Below are positions 1-7,916 of a DNA stretch of 64,000 nucleotides, piece after piece. This DNA comes from UBA4733 sp036734945. GTDB taxonomy: Bacteria > Chloroflexota > UBA4733. Every line of letters starts with the position of its first letter. Within the stretch, counting starts at the first letter, position 1. The position numbers and the translations under genes are program-made. The notes beneath the pieces were generated by a model. It worked only from the letters and a program-made list of their open reading frames with translations. It was not told the origin of the DNA and ran no database searches. The stretch lies in NCBI GenBank assembly GCA_036734945.1, contig DAIMXP010000019.1:1-64000 (forward strand), read 5' to 3'.

Positions 1-409
1 CCCGCCCGTGCTCATCACACTGGTGCAGGCCCTCGCCCGCCACCGCCTGGCTGGAAGCCACCACCACCCGCTGCACCGGCAACCGCTCACGCACGATCAA
101 CTCGTACAACAGCGCAGTGCCGACCGCGTTGACATGAAAGAAGCGCGAGAAGTCCGTCAAATGGTCCTGGTAAGCCGCCAGATGGACCACGGCATCCACG
201 CCGTCCAGGGCCGCGCGCAGCGTCGCCCGGTCACTCACATCGCCCAGCAGGCGTTCCGCACGCCCATCCAGCCACTCCGGCCAGCAACCGGGCAGATGTA
301 CCGGTGGCGTGAGCAGATCAAGGACCCGCACCTGGTGGCCACGCGCCAGCAGCAGATCAACGGTATGCGAGCCAATGAAGCCGGCGCCGCCGGTGACGAG
401 GACGTGCAT
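1..409 (-). CDS. NAD-dependent sugar epimerase/dehydratase, N-terminal part (runs off window)
   Basis: The first 136 residues are visible; the 3' end lies beyond position 1. The protein opens with MHVLVTGGAGFIGSH, the GxxGxxG dinucleotide-binding loop of extended short-chain dehydrogenases. About 40 residues on comes a GDVSD motif and then DAVVHLAA, the Asp and HxAA segments that line the NAD site. A later VVASSQAV segment fits the catalytic Ser region. The start is the ATG at 407-409. By family it should interconvert nucleotide sugars (UDP-glucose 4-epimerase-like), which fits the sugar transferase and GHMP kinase upstream. The substrate cannot be told from this fragment. Confidence 0.85.
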   Translation of the reverse strand, partial: MHVLVTGGAGFIGSHTVDLLLARGHQVRVLDLLTPPVHLPGCWPEWLDGRAERLLGDVSDRATLRAALDGVDAVVHLAAYQDHLTDFSRFFHVNAVGTALLYELIVRERLPVQRVVVASSQAVAGEGLHQCDEHGR

Positions 410-434
410 ATTGGAGTACCTATCTTTGCGAAAA

Positions 435-465
435 GCAGGGCCGCGACTGCGGTCTGCGGCCCTGC
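435..465. repeat. Palindromic repeat, family A (short form)
   Basis: The arms GCAGGGCCGC and GCGGCCCTGC surround GACTGCGGTCT. It lies 8 bp beyond the stop codon of the sugar transferase gene at 474 and shares its core with larger family A elements elsewhere in the window. Confidence 0.75.
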
Positions 466-473
466 CACCCCCC

Positions 474-1907
474 TCACCGCTTCACCCCGGACGCCACCGC
501 AGGCCGCTGTTCCTCCGCCCCCGCCCCGTCAACCACCGCCACTCGGCGCGTGCGGCGCCAGAGTAGCGCGGCGATTTGGCGGCTGGTACGGGCCATGATC
601 GCCAGGTCCTGCAGCAAGGTGTAGTCGCGGACGTAGGCCAGATCGGCCTGCACCTCCTCTTCCACGCTGAGGGCGCTCTTGCCGTGTAACAGCCAGGGGC
701 CGATCAGACCGGGCTGCATCGCCAGCAGTACGCCGACCCACTCGCTGTAGAGCGTCAACTCCGCCTTGCTGATGGCGCGCGGGCCGACGATGCTGAGGTC
801 ACCGCGCAGCACGTTGATCAGGCGCGGCAGCTTGGTCAGCAGGTAGGTCAGGCGGAAGCGCTGCGGGAAGGTGCTCAGGCGCAAGGTCCTGTCGGCAAAC
901 TGCCCGGGTCGCCACCAGGCTTGCAGCGACAGGCGCGCAAAGGGCCGGCCTTGCCTGCCGACCATCGACGTGTACTGCAAGAGCGTGAGACCGTGCAGGC
1001 GCGCCCCCAGCCAGAGCGCCAGCAGCAGTGGCGACGCGACCAGCAGCAGCAGCAGCGCCAGACTGCGGTCCAGCAGCACCTTGCTCAACATGCCGGGAGC
1101 GCCGACGCCGCCGAGGTCGGGGATCAAGATGGGGACGCGGCCGCGGTAGGCGGGCTGCAGGCGGGCGACCAACTCCCCGGCCACGCTGGGGATCAGGCGC
1201 AGCGGCGGCAGGGCCGGGCTGGTATAGGCATCGCGCAGCAGGCGATCGTAGCTCTCCTGGGCCAGGGCGCCCTCCACCACCAGCAGTTCGTCCACGCGCT
1301 CGGCCAGGGCGACCTGTTCCACGTCGGCCGGCCGCCCCAGCACGCGGTGCGTGCCGCCAACGTGGATGCCCAGCGGCAGGTAGTCGTCCAGGAAGCCGAC
1401 GACTGCCACATCAGAACGGCGGGCCAGCATGCGAGCGGCGCTCTCGCCAATCTGCGATGCGCCGAGGAGCAGCAAGCGCCAGGGCCGCCGCCGCCGCTGG
1501 TGCAACAACCCCAGCAGCACCAGCCGGCGCCCAACGATGACCAGCCCCACAGAGAGCACGGTAGTGGCGACGAACCAGCCGCGCGAGAGCCACATGCCGC
1601 CAGTGAGATAGACGCCGCTCAAGGAAGCGAAGCCGGCGATGGCCGTGGTCTCCAGCACCCGCCCGGTGAGCCTGATGCCGTGCAACAGCAGTTCGCCGGC
1701 ATACATGCCGCGGGCGGCGAACACCAGCAGCCAGAGTGGCGCCAACACCGCCATGGCCAGAACGTAGCGCGCGAAATCGGCGGGTGCTGCCGACAGAACG
1801 AGCACCTTATCGAGGAAGTGCAGGTGGAAGGCCAGCAGGAAGGACGCTGTCAGGGCCAGCAGGTCGGCCAACACGGTGACGAAGAGCACACCCTTATGCC
1901 GTCGCAT
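474..1907 (-). CDS. Polyprenyl-phosphate sugar-1-phosphate transferase (membrane-bound, exopolysaccharide type)
   Basis: The protein has 477 residues. The N-terminal half is hydrophobic, with about four membrane helices (for example VTVLADLLALTASFLLAF). A nucleotide-binding-like middle domain (LLLGASQIGESAARML) follows, and the C-terminal third is a bacterial sugar transferase domain with LPRLINVLRGDLSIVGPR. Such enzymes load the first sugar phosphate onto undecaprenyl phosphate at the inner membrane. The ATG at 1905-1907 was chosen because GGGGGAG lies just upstream, although the frame is open further. It overlaps the GHMP kinase gene by 14 bp, which implies translational coupling. The usual KMRTM-like segment of the catalytic domain is poorly conserved here, so substrate and activity are uncertain. 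Confidence 0.85.
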   Translation of the reverse strand: MRRHKGVLFVTVLADLLALTASFLLAFHLHFLDKVLVLSAAPADFARYVLAMAVLAPLWLLVFAARGMYAGELLLHGIRLTGRVLETTAIAGFASLSGVYLTGGMWLSRGWFVATTVLSVGLVIVGRRLVLLGLLHQRRRRPWRLLLLGASQIGESAARMLARRSDVAVVGFLDDYLPLGIHVGGTHRVLGRPADVEQVALAERVDELLVVEGALAQESYDRLLRDAYTSPALPPLRLIPSVAGELVARLQPAYRGRVPILIPDLGGVGAPGMLSKVLLDRSLALLLLLVASPLLLALWLGARLHGLTLLQYTSMVGRQGRPFARLSLQAWWRPGQFADRTLRLSTFPQRFRLTYLLTKLPRLINVLRGDLSIVGPRAISKAELTLYSEWVGVLLAMQPGLIGPWLLHGKSALSVEEEVQADLAYVRDYTLLQDLAIMARTSRQIAALLWRRTRRVAVVDGAGAEEQRPAVASGVKR

Positions 1908-2952
1908 GGATCTCCCCCAGGTCGCGGCGCGAGAGGGAACGCAGGCGCAAGCCGCTGTTGAGCAGCACCGTCGCCCCGGCGTCGGCAAAGCGGAAGTCGA
2001 GCCGCTGCAGCCCGGCGGCCTGCAAGGCTGCGGTCATCGCTGGCTGCGCCTCCGGTTCACAGTAGAGCAGCAGGAACCCGCCACCACCCGCGCCTGCCAG
2101 CTTACCACCGCGCGCGCCCTTGCGGCGAGCCAGTTCATACAGGTCGTCGATCCTGTCTGTCGAGATGCCGGCGGCCAGGCGACGTTTCTGCATCCACCCT
2201 TCGTGCAGCAGGTCGGCCAGGTCGCCGAGTCGCCCGGTGGTGAGGGAGCGCCGGGCATCCTCCGCCATCGCCTTGATGGCGTGCAGCCCCTCGACGTTCT
2301 GGCCGGAGAGGGTGCCGGCGCGCTGCTCGCGCAGGATGCTGTTGGCCTCGCGTGAGCCGCCGGTGAAGAAGAGGCAGAGGCGTTCCTCCAGCGCTAAGCG
2401 CACGTCGAGGGCGAGCAGCAGCGGCTCCGCTTCGACCCCGCCGGCGTGGAAGCGGTAGCTGTGGAAGCCGCCGTAGGCCGCCGCATACTGGTCCTGCTTG
2501 CCGATGGGCGAGCCGAGCTTGACGAGCTCGATATAGCTGGCGACCTCCGCCAGTTCGCCCGGTGTGAAGCTGATGCCGCAGAGCGCCCCCATGGCCTTGC
2601 AGAGGGCCACGGTGACGCTGCTGGAAGAGCCGAGCCCCGTGCCGCCGGGCACCTCTGAAGCGAGAAAGAGCGAGAGGCCGTGGCGGATGCCGAAGTGGTT
2701 GAGCACGGCGCGCGGCAGGCGCAAGTCGCCGTCCTCCCAGGGCAGGTCGCCGCCGTCCATGTGGTGGTAAAAGGTGCTGTAGTCGGCCGAGGTGATCTGT
2801 AACGGCCGCACGCCGTCGGCTTCCACGATGGCGTAGAAGTAACGATCGATGGTCGTGCTGACGACCATGCCGCCGTAGGTCTCGTAATATGACGGGAGGT
2901 CGGTGCCGCCGCCGGCAAAGCTGATACGAACAGGAGCGCGCACCAGGAGCAT
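1894..2952 (-). CDS. GHMP-family sugar kinase (heptose/fucose kinase-like)
   Basis: The protein has 352 residues. It begins MLLVRAPVRISFAGGGTDLP, the N-terminal signature of the HddA-like (D-glycero-D-manno-heptose 7-phosphate kinase) branch of GHMP kinases. The ATP-binding motif GGTGLGSSSSVTVAL is near residue 105, and a C-terminal GAGGGGFLLLY glycine motif is near residue 300. By family it phosphorylates a free or phosphorylated sugar for nucleotide-sugar synthesis. It is the first gene of a three-gene minus-strand run with the sugar transferase and the epimerase, so it probably feeds surface-polysaccharide assembly. Length is normal for the family. The exact sugar is unknown. Confidence 0.88.
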   Translation of the reverse strand: MLLVRAPVRISFAGGGTDLPSYYETYGGMVVSTTIDRYFYAIVEADGVRPLQITSADYSTFYHHMDGGDLPWEDGDLRLPRAVLNHFGIRHGLSLFLASEVPGGTGLGSSSSVTVALCKAMGALCGISFTPGELAEVASYIELVKLGSPIGKQDQYAAAYGGFHSYRFHAGGVEAEPLLLALDVRLALEERLCLFFTGGSREANSILREQRAGTLSGQNVEGLHAIKAMAEDARRSLTTGRLGDLADLLHEGWMQKRRLAAGISTDRIDDLYELARRKGARGGKLAGAGGGGFLLLYCEPEAQPAMTAALQAAGLQRLDFRFADAGATVLLNSGLRLRSLSRRDLGEIHATA

Positions 2953-3336
2953 TCGCCTATTCCTTCGCCAGGCGGATCACGTGCCGCACCATCCCCGCTC
3001 GCCATTGCGAAGAACCTGCGAGTACTATAGCGCAACGTTCGTAAGGCGCAGTGATATATAGCCAAAATGGGGGGGTACCCGACGATGCATCGTCGGGTTA
3101 GCACCCGCTGCGGCGGGTACCCGCCAAGCGTCAGGAACGAGCCTGGATCACGCTTGATGCCGCCGCTCGCCCGTTTAGCACTTGCCGTGGTCCGTATCAA
3201 GCGCAAAATGCGGGTGCGCGAAGGTACGAACCGCTCGCCGGACGTGCCCGATGCCGATGGAATAATGGCTGCGTCCACTTCGGATGGTACGATACGCACA
3301 GAATGAGCGATACCTGCGCACGGGATGGAGGGCCTC
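2953..3336. other. Intergenic region with hairpins and no clear gene
   Basis: This 384-bp stretch separates the polysaccharide genes from the gene-fragment zone. It contains a double hairpin of repeat family D at 3072-3125. The stretch around 3245-3300 resembles 7490-7550 (shared GATGG and CGGATGGTACGAT blocks). No convincing coding region was seen. Confidence 0.5.
3072..3125. repeat. Palindromic repeat, family D (double hairpin)
   Basis: Two adjacent hairpins: CCCGACGATGCATCGTCGGG, then GCACCCGCTGCGGCGGGT running into GGGTACCCGC. The GCACCCGC/GCGGGTACCCG block recurs at 29841 inside the transposase gene, and GGGTACCCGC recurs near 20216. Confidence 0.6.
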
Positions 3337-3606
3337 ATGGTTGGTAATCACCATCGCCGGGGGACGGTAGCACGTGCTGATCGCACAGTTCCCCCCGATG
3401 TCCACGAACGAGCTTCTTCGACGCAGTTGCCCGCATCAGCGCCCGATGACGATATCGTCGAGCCTGTCGCGTTTAAGAAGATGACGCTTACCCCGGAAGA
3501 GTCGGCGGTCTTCCAGCAGTGGTACGAGAACGCAACACCCCATCCCGTAGAGCCGACCGCTGTCCCTTTAGCGCGTACCGATCTCGGCCCTAGGAGCCGC
3601 CCCTGA
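3337..3606 (+). CDS. Small hypothetical protein, possibly antitoxin-like
   Basis: The protein has 89 residues. The start was chosen at ATG 3337 because GGAGGG lies 7 bp upstream. The second half (MTLTPEESAVFQQWYENATP) is hydrophilic and helical. It is followed within 70 bp by a broken GNAT acetyltransferase gene. Small helical proteins directly upstream of GNAT genes are often DUF1778-type antitoxins, but no DUF1778 or ribbon-helix-helix signature can be recognised here, so that role is only an inference from position. The family is not recognised. Confidence 0.4.
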   Translation: MVGNHHRRGTVARADRTVPPDVHERASSTQLPASAPDDDIVEPVAFKKMTLTPEESAVFQQWYENATPHPVEPTAVPLARTDLGPRSRP

Positions 3607-3675
3607 GGCAATGCCTGCGTCCGTTCGTGTTGAATTTGAGGCCGGTAACAGGGAACCAAATGGTAACGGACGCAC

Positions 3676-3988
3676 ATGTCCAGTGACCTCCTCCGAATCC
3701 CCTTTGAGGATCGGCATCTCAGCGAGCGCGATATTCAGAAGTTTTACTGTGGCGATGATCGCTGGTGTCGAACCGCTGCAACGTGGATCAGGCGACCACG
3801 TCCCATCGCACAGGCCCGAAGCCGGCCGGCGTAGGGAACGTCTTCCTGTTGTGGGCTTGTACGTAGACCTTGAAAATCACGGGGCGATCAAGCTCTATCA
3901 GCGGCACAATTTTGAGATGGCGCCGGAGTTGACCAGCAAAGACGACAACGGGATCGTCCACGTGGCGATGCTCCGGCGCCTCAGCTAG
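3676..3988 (+). pseudogene. Broken GNAT-family acetyltransferase (internal deletion and frameshift)
   Basis: Two ends of one gene are visible in different frames. From ATG 3676 the frame gives MSSDLLRIPFEDRHLSERDI followed by FYCGDDRW, resembling the N terminus of toxin-like GNATs (an F-x-CG motif), and stops at 3834. From about 3850 another frame gives GLYVDLENHGAIKLYQRHNF and ends at 3988. This is the typical C-terminal GNAT segment in which a changed position in the chain is followed by a Y-x-x-x-x-F motif. The acetyl-CoA-binding Q/RxxGxG/A loop is missing. The gene is about half normal length, so it is taken as dead. Confidence 0.7.
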
Positions 3989-4010
3989 CCCGCTACCCCC
4001 TGCGGAGGGC

Positions 4011-4089
4011 GGCTGCGCTTGCAAGCGCGGGAAGTGGTTCGGTCTCGTCATTGTTGCGCGGCAACGAAAATGCGGCCGAAGGGGGTGAG
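4011..4089. repeat. Displaced 79-bp copy of the 3' end of the glycosidase-like gene at 6137
   Basis: Positions 4011-4089 closely match 6101-6179, including GGCTGCGCTTGCAAGCGCGG and the segment that encodes the last residues (TPFGRIFVAAQQ) of the protein ending at 6137. The two copies have the same orientation and differ at scattered positions. Here no glycosidase gene is attached. Confidence 0.8.
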
Positions 4090-4200
4090 CTGGGCGGCGC
4101 GGGCAGCGCGGAAAGTCCATGGGGCATGGGCGTTCCGACGGGGTCGCCTCGTTGCTTGTATGGTGCTGTCCGTCACTGGCGGACACGGCGGCGCTGGCCA

Positions 4201-4563
4201 GCCGCCTACCCGCGTCACCGGCGACAACTCTACCCGGAGATGGTGCAGTTCCTGCTCGCCTTCGTCGGCGAGCGGCTGCAGGACGTACTCCTGGTCATGG
4301 ACGAAGCGGTTCAGAGCGGGGAACGCCAGGCCAGGTTTGCCACCGCGCTCCGGCACGCCCTGCGAAGTTCCGACCCACAGCCGGTGGCCAGGGTCGTCCA
4401 GCACCGCTCGCACAGCGACAACCTGATCCAGGTTGCCGACATGGTGGCCGGCGCGGTAGCACGGGGCTATGAGCGGGGGGACAATCGGTATCGCCAACTC
4501 CTGCACCAGAAGTTGGAAGTGCTCGAACTGCCCCGGGAAACACCACGCGGCCCGCGAGGCTAG
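4201..4563 (+). pseudogene. C-terminal remnant of a DUF3800-domain protein
   Basis: The reading frame carries QLYPEMVQFLLAFVGERL, DVLLVMDEAVQSG and HSDNLIQVADMVAGAVARGY, which fit the C-terminal half of DUF3800 proteins (the acidic VMDE and the QxADMVAGA helix). The expected N-terminal half, with its first Asp-containing strand, is absent. The frame instead runs back into the displaced glycosidase fragment at 4011-4089. DUF3800 proteins are often found on mobile DNA; their function is poorly known. It is very likely a non-functional remnant created by a rearrangement just upstream. Confidence 0.65.
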
Positions 4564-4727
4564 CCAGGGGGTTCTTTCATAGGGTTCGGCCGGAGACCGG
4601 TCTACCCCAAACCCGGCAGGCCCCGGCTACCCGGGACGCTTCGCCTCGACGGGCCGCGTGGCGCTGGCCCTAGTGTACCGCATGCGTCGGCAGCGAGCGT
4701 CTCCACCTTGACTATCGTGCCAGCCCT

Positions 4728-4756
4728 TTGCGGACTGCGCGCCCATGCTTTACAAT
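4728..4756 (+). promoter_or_regulatory. Candidate sigma-70 promoter, leaderless start
   Basis: TTGCGG at 4728-4733 and TACAAT at 4751-4756 are 17 bp apart. The downstream ATG is at 4764, seven bases after the -10 box, so the transcript would be leaderless or nearly so. No ribosome-binding site precedes that ATG. Confidence 0.5.
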
Positions 4757-4763
4757 CAACACT

Positions 4764-5762
4764 ATGAGTAACGAGACGACGCCAACAGCCGACTACGACA
4801 GCCCCTGGAAAGAGGCGCTCGCCCGCTACCTGCCCGACGCCTTCGCCCTGTTCTTCCCTGCGGTGCATGCCGAGATCGACTGGAGTCGCCAGTACCAGCC
4901 CCTGGACAAAGAGTTGCAACAGGTTACACGCGATGCGAATCTGGGCCGTCGCCTGGCCGACACCCTGTTCCAGGTCTGGCGGCGTGACGGGACCGACGCC
5001 TGGGTGCTCATCCATATCGAAGTCCAGGGCCAGCCGGACCGTGACTTCGCGCAACGCATGTTTGTGTATTACTACCGCATCTTCGACCGCCACCAGCGCC
5101 CCATCATGAGCGTGGCCATCCTGGGCGACGAACAGCCCGACTGGCGGCCGACCCGCTTCACGCAGGAACTCTGGGGCTGTCGGGAGGAGCTGCGCTATCC
5201 GGTGGTCAAACTGCTGGACTGGCGGGAGCGAGATGACGAGTTGGCGGCGAGCGCGAACCCCTTCGCCGTGGTGGTGCGAGCCTATCTGGCGGCGCAGGCC
5301 ACCGCTGGGTCGCTGGAGGCGCGAGGGCGGGCCAAGCTGGGCCTGATCCGCGGGCTGTACGAGCGGGGCTACGCGCGCAAGCAGATCCTGGAACTATTCC
5401 GGCTGATCGACTGGATGCTGGCCTTACCACCGGAGCAAGATGATGTCCTGTGGCGCGAGATTGCGCGGATTGAGGAGGAACGACGGATGCCTTACATTAC
5501 CAGCGTGGAACGGATCGGGCTGCAACGCGGCGAACAGATCGGGCTGCAACGCGGCGAACAGATCGGGCGGCAGGAAGGCGAGTTGCAGGGGCAGCGCGCC
5601 ATGCTGCGCCGGTTGATTCAGGCGCGCTTCGGGACGGTGCCGGAGGCGCTGGGGCGGCAGATCGACGCCGCCGACCAGGTGCGACTGGACCAGTTAGCCG
5701 ACCAGATTGGCGCCGCCGCCTCGCTCAGTGCGCTTGACGCCGAGTCGGGCGGACCGGCGTAG
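4764..5762 (+). CDS. Rpn/PD-(D/E)XK nuclease-family putative transposase with DUF4351 tail
   Basis: The protein has 332 residues. WVLIHIEVQGQPDRDFAQRM near residue 75 is the core strand of the Rpn-type PD-(D/E)XK fold, with the catalytic Glu in HIEVQ. FTQELWGC and YPVVKLLDW are further conserved blocks. Near residue 255 a coiled segment carries two exact copies of IGLQRGEQ, encoded by 24-bp tandem repeats. The last 60 residues (LRRLIQARFGTVPEALGRQI) match a DUF4351 domain. Rpn proteins are thought to be recombination-promoting nucleases and are common among mobile genes. The ATG at 4764 was chosen because it gives the family N terminus and sits just behind a good -10 box. Confidence 0.8.
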   Translation: MSNETTPTADYDSPWKEALARYLPDAFALFFPAVHAEIDWSRQYQPLDKELQQVTRDANLGRRLADTLFQVWRRDGTDAWVLIHIEVQGQPDRDFAQRMFVYYYRIFDRHQRPIMSVAILGDEQPDWRPTRFTQELWGCREELRYPVVKLLDWRERDDELAASANPFAVVVRAYLAAQATAGSLEARGRAKLGLIRGLYERGYARKQILELFRLIDWMLALPPEQDDVLWREIARIEEERRMPYITSVERIGLQRGEQIGLQRGEQIGRQEGELQGQRAMLRRLIQARFGTVPEALGRQIDAADQVRLDQLADQIGAAASLSALDAESGGPA

Positions 5763-5911
5763 GGAGCGCGGCACGCCGCATCTGGTGTGCCGGCCGTGCA
5801 ACGCTCCTCTCTCCGGCGCAGTCATGGAGGCGATGCCGCCGACAAGCCAGGGCGTACCCCAACGTGTGTTCCTGCTGGCGAACCTCCGGCACCGGCGCGT
5901 ATGGGGTACCT

Positions 5912-6000
5912 GGGCGTATGCAATACGCCCCTACGCCGCGTGGTGGGATTGCCGCACACGCATAAGAACACCGCCCCGTAGGGGCGTATTGCATACGCCC
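5912..6000. repeat. Palindromic repeat, family C
   Basis: Perfect 24-bp inverted arms at 5912-5935 and 5977-6000, beginning GGGCGTATGCAATACGCCCC, with a 41-bp loop. A second copy with a shorter loop lies at 56789-56850. Confidence 0.85.
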
Positions 6001-6136
6001 GTGTCCGGGTCCGGCCGCTCCTGGAGGTTCGCTCGTTCCCAGCCCGCGCAGGGCCCAGAGGGCGCCCACTTTGCAACGTTCGCCGCGACTGCAGTCGCCG
6101 GGCTGCGCTTGCAAGCGCGGGAGAGGTTCGTCCCCG
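6001..6136. other. Gap with a GCGACTGCAGTCGC palindrome
   Basis: GCGACTGCAGTCGC at 6085-6098 is a minimal form of repeat family A. It is followed by the source sequence (6101-6179) of the displaced fragment at 4011. No gene is seen in this gap. Confidence 0.5.
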
Positions 6137-7300
6137 TCACTGTTGCGCGGCAACGAAGATGCGGCCGAAGGGGGTGAGTCGGCCGTCCGGGCCGGCACCA
6201 TCCAGCAGCGAGATCGCTCCGGCGTGGTCGCCGGGATCATCCGGGTTGTAGGCGGCAAACACGAACCAACGCTCAATGTGGTAGCGTGGACCGTTGGCCA
6301 CCAGCCAGGCCAGGAACTGCCGCAGGTAAGTCTCGACCAGGTCCGTGCGCAGTATGCCCGCCGGCACGAGCGTCAGCTTGCCGTTGACCGGGGCGAAGGC
6401 ATAGGCGGTGTAGCCCCAGTGGATGCCGAGCTCCGTGTCCCAGATCGGCTTGCCGCGCAAGTCAGGAACGCTGTCCAGCCAGGCACGAAAACCCAGCAGT
6501 TGCTGTTCCATCAGTGCATAATCGACAGTGGGCAGGCGCTGCCAGTCCAGCGGGTAGGTGTGGATGCTCCAGATGTCGAAGGGGACCTCCTGCTGGTAGG
6601 CGGTCAGATACGCCTGCCGCATCGCCTCCGTCCAGGCCTGGCCGGTCGTCATCCCGCCGCAGCCCACGCAACCGGCTAACCAATCGATGACATCCGGCCC
6701 CATGAGCCGCGCCGTCGGGTCCGCCGCGTGCAGCGTCGTCGCCACGGCATGCAGCCGCGCGGCGTAGGCGGCCGGGGCAGCATTCGGGTCCTTCACCGAG
6801 ATGCCGTTCGGCTCGGCGTGGATCGACCAGACGCGACCGGGATACTGCCTGGCCAGAGCGGCCAACTGCGTCAGGTCGGCCGGCACAACCTGGATTTGCC
6901 TGCGCGGGTGTGGCTCCAGCCCAGTCCCCTCACCGTCGAACCACTGTACGTGCAGCACCCGAAGGGCATGCCCTGCGGCATCGGGCTGGAGCCCATCAAA
7001 GACGACGCCGAACCGGGCGTCGTCCACGGGAGTCGGGACGATGAGGGAACGCGAGGAAGAGGAGACCGCGGGACTTGGAGCCGGGGTTACACGGGGTGGT
7101 GGAGTCGGGGAGTTAGCAAGTCCAGCGCTCTGGGGCGTGCCGTGGGGCACATAATTGGGCAACTGAGCGAGCGGCACGATAGGCGTGGGGGCCGGCGCCT
7201 TTGGCCCGGGGCCACAGGACGCCAACGCCAGCAGCGCCAGCGCCATGCCTACCCAACCGGGTCGGCGCCGGCCTCTCCAGTTCTTGCCAAACGCGATCAC
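6137..7300 (-). CDS. Exported lipoprotein with TIM-barrel glycosidase-like domain
   Basis: The protein has 387 residues. The GTG at 7298-7300 was chosen because GGGAGGGG lies about 8 bp upstream. A short positive N terminus, a hydrophobic stretch and the lipobox LASC near residue 31 mark a lipoprotein; a Pro/Ser/Thr-rich linker follows. The catalytic-looking domain has IHAEPNGIS (a possible acid/base Glu, as in clan GH-A) and IWDTELGIHWGYT (a possible nucleophile Glu). A CVGCGGM motif lies between them. It is 60-70% similar by eye to the protein at 13403-14632. It probably cleaves or binds an extracellular glycan; the substrate is unknown. Its 3' end is the source of the displaced copy at 4011. 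Confidence 0.7.
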   Translation of the reverse strand: MIAFGKNWRGRRRPGWVGMALALLALASCGPGPKAPAPTPIVPLAQLPNYVPHGTPQSAGLANSPTPPPRVTPAPSPAVSSSSRSLIVPTPVDDARFGVVFDGLQPDAAGHALRVLHVQWFDGEGTGLEPHPRRQIQVVPADLTQLAALARQYPGRVWSIHAEPNGISVKDPNAAPAAYAARLHAVATTLHAADPTARLMGPDVIDWLAGCVGCGGMTTGQAWTEAMRQAYLTAYQQEVPFDIWSIHTYPLDWQRLPTVDYALMEQQLLGFRAWLDSVPDLRGKPIWDTELGIHWGYTAYAFAPVNGKLTLVPAGILRTDLVETYLRQFLAWLVANGPRYHIERWFVFAAYNPDDPGDHAGAISLLDGAGPDGRLTPFGRIFVAAQQ

Positions 7301-7393
7301 CGTGGTCCCCTCCCGTGTCCCCGTGTCCCCAAGGGGCTCTACCGCCTGCTGCCACTTGCGCATTCTACGCTACGGCGCCAGACCGCCGCCCGA

Positions 7394-7456
7394 AACGAGA
7401 TGCGCGGCCCCGTCTTCAAGATGAGGAATGACCCGCGCGTGACGCGCATCGGCAAG
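7394..7456 (+). pseudogene. Displaced 63-bp fragment of a sugar transferase gene
   Basis: This stretch matches 11016-11078 with only about three mismatches and encodes EMRGPVFKMRNDPRVTRIGK, the central core of the transferase at 10713-11390. Nothing else of that gene is present here. The reading frame closes just after it in a hairpin. Confidence 0.85.
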
Positions 7457-7462
7457 AGGGCG

Positions 7463-7485
7463 CCCGGCTGAGCGCCGGGTCTTTT
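7463..7485 (+). terminator. Hairpin with T-run after the displaced fragment
   Basis: The CCCGGC and GCCGGG arms have a 5-base loop and are followed by TCTTTT. It resembles an intrinsic terminator for plus-strand transcription. No active gene lies immediately upstream. Confidence 0.45.
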
Positions 7486-7694
7486 CATCACCGTGCTCGA
7501 TACCGATGGCAGAATTGCGGCGTCAAATGCGGATGGTACGATGCTACTTTGTCGGCTACGCCTTGCGCCGGCAAGCGCGCAAGGCGATCTAACGCTCGAT
7601 GCCGGAGACGCTGGTGATGCACAGCCGCACGGCCGGTAAGTCGGGATGTCCGCGCCGCCCCGGAGGAGTTGCGGGCAGCACAAAGGAGGACATC

Positions 7695-7916
7695 GTGAAC
7701 GACATCTATGTCCACTACTCGATGTGCATCGAGTGGAGCGACGAGGATCAGGTCTACATCGTGACCGTGCCCGAGTTGCCGGGCTGCAAGACGCACGGCG
7801 CCACGTACGAGGAAGCGGCGCGGCGGGGCCAGGATGCTATCGAGACGTGGATCGACGCGATGCGGGCGTGGGGCTGTCCCGTCCCGGCGCCCCGTATCTA
7901 CGCTGTCGCTTCCTGA
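7695..7916 (+). CDS. HicB-like antitoxin-family protein (solitary)
   Basis: The protein has 73 residues. The GTG at 7695 was chosen because a perfect AAAGGAGG lies 5 bp upstream. The sequence (YSMCIEWSDEDQVYIVTVPELPGCKTHGATYEEA, quoted here only as a region) carries the hallmark VPELPGC of the UPF0150/HicB partial RNase-H fold, followed by a helix with AIETWIDAM. HicB normally neutralises HicA, a small RNA-cleaving toxin encoded next to it. No hicA-like gene is seen on either side, and the C-terminal DNA-binding domain of longer HicB proteins is absent. It is therefore an orphan, perhaps a relic of a lost toxin-antitoxin pair. Confidence 0.8.
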   Translation: MNDIYVHYSMCIEWSDEDQVYIVTVPELPGCKTHGATYEEAARRGQDAIETWIDAMRAWGCPVPAPRIYAVAS

